Of a stretch of 7,967 nt of DNA, positions 6,271 through 7,967 are shown piece after piece. How positions within the stretch are numbered: position 1 is the first letter of the stretch; each line of letters starts with the position of its first letter. The stretch is taken from assembly GCA_030430345.1 (NCBI GenBank), contig JAUIFT010000082.1:1-7967 (forward strand), read 5' to 3'. Under the pieces are notes generated by a model, which saw only the letters and a program-made list of their open reading frames with translations, searched no databases and was not told the DNA's origin. Origin of the DNA: Calditrichia bacterium. Lineage in GTDB: Bacteria > Calditrichota > Calditrichia > RBG-13-44-9 > J042. A program made the position numbers and the translations under genes.

Positions 6271-7146
6271 CTACCCTTCATTCATCGTTGAATTGACCGG
6301 AGAACCCAAAGAAAATGCGCTAAAGAACCAATGGGAACGGGACATTTCTTCGTCGATTACAGTCAAAATTTTCGTCTTATTTCCGGATTGATACATTTGC
6401 AGAAAGGTCTTGAGCAAATTCCCTAACGCCTGGCAAAGCGCTTCAAATGCAAGCTGGTCCCGGAATTTTTGATAATCTTTCCGGGTGATATTCACACTGA
6501 CATTTCCCTGGAAATCGAAGGCGACGTGGGTGAGCTGCTGAAAATCCAGAACGCCGGTAAAGTAATATTTCCAGGAGAAACCGGCAATCGTTAAAACCAC
6601 TCTTTCCGTTTCCATATAAGCGGTGACAATCCAGTGTTTCATCAGGAAATCGGCGAAGCTAACAATCTCTTCCCGGCGATACGCACACTGACCTGCCGGG
6701 AAAGGGCGATGGGTAAAATCTTCTCCCAGGGAAGATACCGGCCTGGCCGCCAGCTCCAGCACTTGCCGGAAGTGTGGATTATGCCGCTTGCGGATGGGAC
6801 CGCCCCAGAAGAAAAGCACTAACAGGAGCAGATAAAATAAGAAGCGCCACTCACTGTATGGCGATTGACCGATGACAAGCAACGGTATAAATGAAAAGAG
6901 TGCAAGACCGAAGCCAAGGTAAGTGATCACCCGGGTTTTTGAATAGGGGATCAACTGGATAAGGGCGAGAAGAGCGTAAAAACTCATCAGAAAGTAATCG
7001 AAAGTATGCAGTCCCGGTCCCCAGGATTTGGCATCCAGCACGGCGATAATGACGTAAAGCGCCGCTAGACACAATATGAGGGTAGCGGTAAATCGAATGA
7101 TCGCTGAACGATCCAATTTCAGTTTACGGGGTTGATTGCTGTTCAT
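6271..7146 (-). CDS. Four-helix membrane protein with cytoplasmic domain shared with the gene at 7379-7967
   Basis: A 291-residue protein I cannot place in a named family. After a basic N-terminus (QPRKLKLDR) there are four hydrophobic segments at about 16-37, 49-67, 73-93 and 101-116, then a basic stop-transfer (IRKRH) and a cytoplasmic domain at about 127-268. That domain carries VLELAARPV, FTHRPFPAG, EEIVSFADFLMK, FDFQGNVSVNI and LCQALGNLLKTFLQMYQS. All of these recur, in order, in the product of the partial gene at 7379-7967, so the two are paralogs. A short unrelated tail ends the protein. There are no obvious catalytic or metal-binding motifs. The ATG at 7146 is preferred over the GTG at 7155 because AAGGTG lies 6 nt upstream of it and the GTG is inside that site. 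The gene lies 38 nt after the small membrane-protein gene and 4 nt before the winged-helix gene. Role unknown; a membrane-tethered sensory or scaffold protein is a guess. Confidence 0.82.
   Translation of the reverse strand: MNSNQPRKLKLDRSAIIRFTATLILCLAALYVIIAVLDAKSWGPGLHTFDYFLMSFYALLALIQLIPYSKTRVITYLGFGLALFSFIPLLVIGQSPYSEWRFLFYLLLLVLFFWGGPIRKRHNPHFRQVLELAARPVSSLGEDFTHRPFPAGQCAYRREEIVSFADFLMKHWIVTAYMETERVVLTIAGFSWKYYFTGVLDFQQLTHVAFDFQGNVSVNITRKDYQKFRDQLAFEALCQALGNLLKTFLQMYQSGNKTKILTVIDEEMSRSHWFFSAFSLGSPVNSTMNEG
6274..6279 (-). promoter_or_regulatory. Ribosome binding site GAAGGG deciding the winged-helix start
   Basis: On the minus strand GAAGGG ends 7 nt before the ATG at 6266, while the alternative ATG at 6281 has no such site. 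The site lies across the end of the upstream membrane-protein gene, whose stop is at 6271-6273, so the two genes are likely translationally coupled. Confidence 0.55.
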
Positions 7147-7152
7147 AATAAG

Positions 7153-7158
7153 CACCTT
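7153..7158 (-). promoter_or_regulatory. Ribosome binding site AAGGTG deciding the start at 7146
   Basis: On the minus strand AAGGTG ends 6 nt before the ATG at 7146. The alternative in-frame GTG at 7155 is part of this site and has nothing suitable upstream, so it is unlikely to initiate. Confidence 0.55.
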
Positions 7159-7184
7159 TTTTTATCCGGTAATTCCATAGTTAT

Positions 7185-7382
7185 CTAAATGATCCCGCGC
7201 TTTACCGCGAGGAAGATTACCATTAGTAACCCGTAAAAGCAGAAGCCGGCCAGGGTAAACTTACGCAAAGATGTTGCGAAGGAATTTTCGGGATTGTCGT
7301 TAGCCGGCCCATAAAAGACCAGGTAAAATGGCAATATGAACGCTGCAATTTTGAGCATCTGTTGAAAATTTTCCCGTTTCAT
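7185..7382 (-). CDS. Small two-helix membrane protein, unknown
   Basis: A 65-residue protein I do not recognise. It has a basic start (MKREN), a hydrophobic segment at about 9-24, a polar linker rich in Asn/Pro (GPANDNPENSF, about 25-35), a second hydrophobic segment at about 42-60 and a basic end (VKRG). Both termini are predicted in the cytoplasm. The ATG overlaps the TGA of the upstream gene by 4 nt (7379-7382), and GGAGG lies 7 nt before it, so it is translationally coupled to the membrane-anchored paralog. Its layout mirrors the 67-residue protein at 5412-5615. Being coupled between two paralogous membrane proteins suggests a subunit or accessory peptide of the same membrane complex (inference). 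Confidence 0.75.
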   Translation of the reverse strand: MKRENFQQMLKIAAFILPFYLVFYGPANDNPENSFATSLRKFTLAGFCFYGLLMVIFLAVKRGII

Positions 7383-7967
7383 GTTTTTTCCTCCGTGGTT
7401 CGGTTATTGGGAAGCGATGCCATCGCGTTTTTTTCGGAAAAACGGGCCTGTGCGCTTCGGCTCGCCGCGTCGATATTGGTGAGCTGTGCATCGATCTGCG
7501 GAATGATTTGCGCCTGCCGGTCGCTTTGATAAAGTTCTAAAAACGATTTGAATAAATTGCCCAGAGAAGCGCAGAGCTGGTCGAAAGTAAGGGCGTCTTT
7601 ATACTTAAGATAAGCACTTTGGGAGATATTGACGGAGACATTACCGGCACTATCGAAAACAACGAAAGTATCCCTGCTGATTTTGGGACGCAAGAAAAAG
7701 GGGCTGCCGGAGGTGTTGAGCATGAGAAATATACGATCTTTATCGATCACCGGGAAGGCGATAAGATTTTTCGATAAAAATTTTCCGAAACGGATGATTT
7801 CATCCATTGTGTAATTCGCTGTCCCGGCCGGATACGGGCGTGTTGTAAAGCCGTCGGCTGTCTCCTGAACCGGAAGAGCGGCCAGTTCGAGAATATCCCG
7901 GTAGCGCCATTTCATCCGTTTTTTTATTATCAGGAAGAGATATATTAACACCAGAATTATTGTTGGC
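7379..7967 (-). CDS. Membrane-anchored protein, paralog of the gene at 6271-7146 (5' end missing)
   Basis: The frame is open to the window edge; 195 C-terminal residues are visible. They begin inside a hydrophobic segment (PTIILVLIYLFLII), then a basic stop-transfer (KKRMKWR) and a cytoplasmic domain. The domain aligns nearly without gaps to the one in the 6271-7146 product: ILELAALPV, FTTRPYPAG, DEIIRFGKFLSK, FDSAGNVSVNI, YLKYKDALTFDQLCASLGNL and FLELYQS. About half the residues of the GNVSVNI-to-C-terminal block are identical by eye. The visible helix corresponds to the fourth helix of the paralog, so the missing part probably holds the other helices. A charged, low-complexity tail (SEKN...TTEEKT) ends the protein. 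The GTG at 7951 is not taken as the start because the hydrophobic segment runs through it. It overlaps the next gene by 4 nt. Function unknown. Confidence 0.8.
   Translation of the reverse strand, partial: PTIILVLIYLFLIIKKRMKWRYRDILELAALPVQETADGFTTRPYPAGTANYTMDEIIRFGKFLSKNLIAFPVIDKDRIFLMLNTSGSPFFLRPKISRDTFVVFDSAGNVSVNISQSAYLKYKDALTFDQLCASLGNLFKSFLELYQSDRQAQIIPQIDAQLTNIDAASRSAQARFSEKNAMASLPNNRTTEEKT

Noticed and set aside
7414..7434. Plus-strand palindrome GCGATG/CATCGC followed by seven T residues, resembling an intrinsic terminator.
   Set aside because: It lies inside the coding sequence of a minus-strand gene, the loop is too small for the full stem, and no plus-strand transcript is expected there.

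Overview
The window holds ten protein-coding genes, two of them cut by the window edges, and no rRNA, tRNA, CRISPR array or insertion sequence that I can see. Strong AGGAGG-type Shine-Dalgarno sites, a sigma70-like promoter and a TsaE protein mark it as bacterial chromosome. The Shine-Dalgarno use argues against Bacteroidota proper. The protein families would fit a Gram-negative lineage such as the wider FCB/Calditrichota area, but that placement is a guess. By eye the left part (to about 2950) is clearly richer in G+C than the small membrane-protein and helix-turn-helix genes on the right.

Left, plus strand (1-4619): the C-terminal two thirds of a COG3573/PRK12834-type FAD-binding dehydrogenase is followed after 100 nt by an acetolactate-synthase-like thiamine-diphosphate enzyme. 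These two could form a small catabolic or redox unit of unknown substrate. A weak terminator-like hairpin then precedes tsaE, the ATPase of tRNA t6A synthesis. After it comes a sugar phosphate isomerase/epimerase-type TIM-barrel protein with its own clear extended -10 promoter and an overlapping dyad. A hairpin at 4623-4660 separates this half from the convergent genes on the other strand.

Right, minus strand (7967 down to 4663): six closely spaced genes look like one transcription unit entering from beyond the right edge. In transcription order they are: a truncated membrane-anchored protein; a 65-residue two-helix membrane protein (4-nt overlap); a four-helix membrane protein whose cytoplasmic domain is paralogous to the first; a winged-helix protein; a 67-residue two-helix membrane protein; and a zinc-ribbon SAM-dependent methyltransferase. 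The first five match no family I can name. The repeated pattern of a large membrane-anchored protein plus a small two-helix protein, with a helix-turn-helix protein inside the unit, is the most likely place for an undescribed system. A membrane-linked sensory or regulatory role is inference only.
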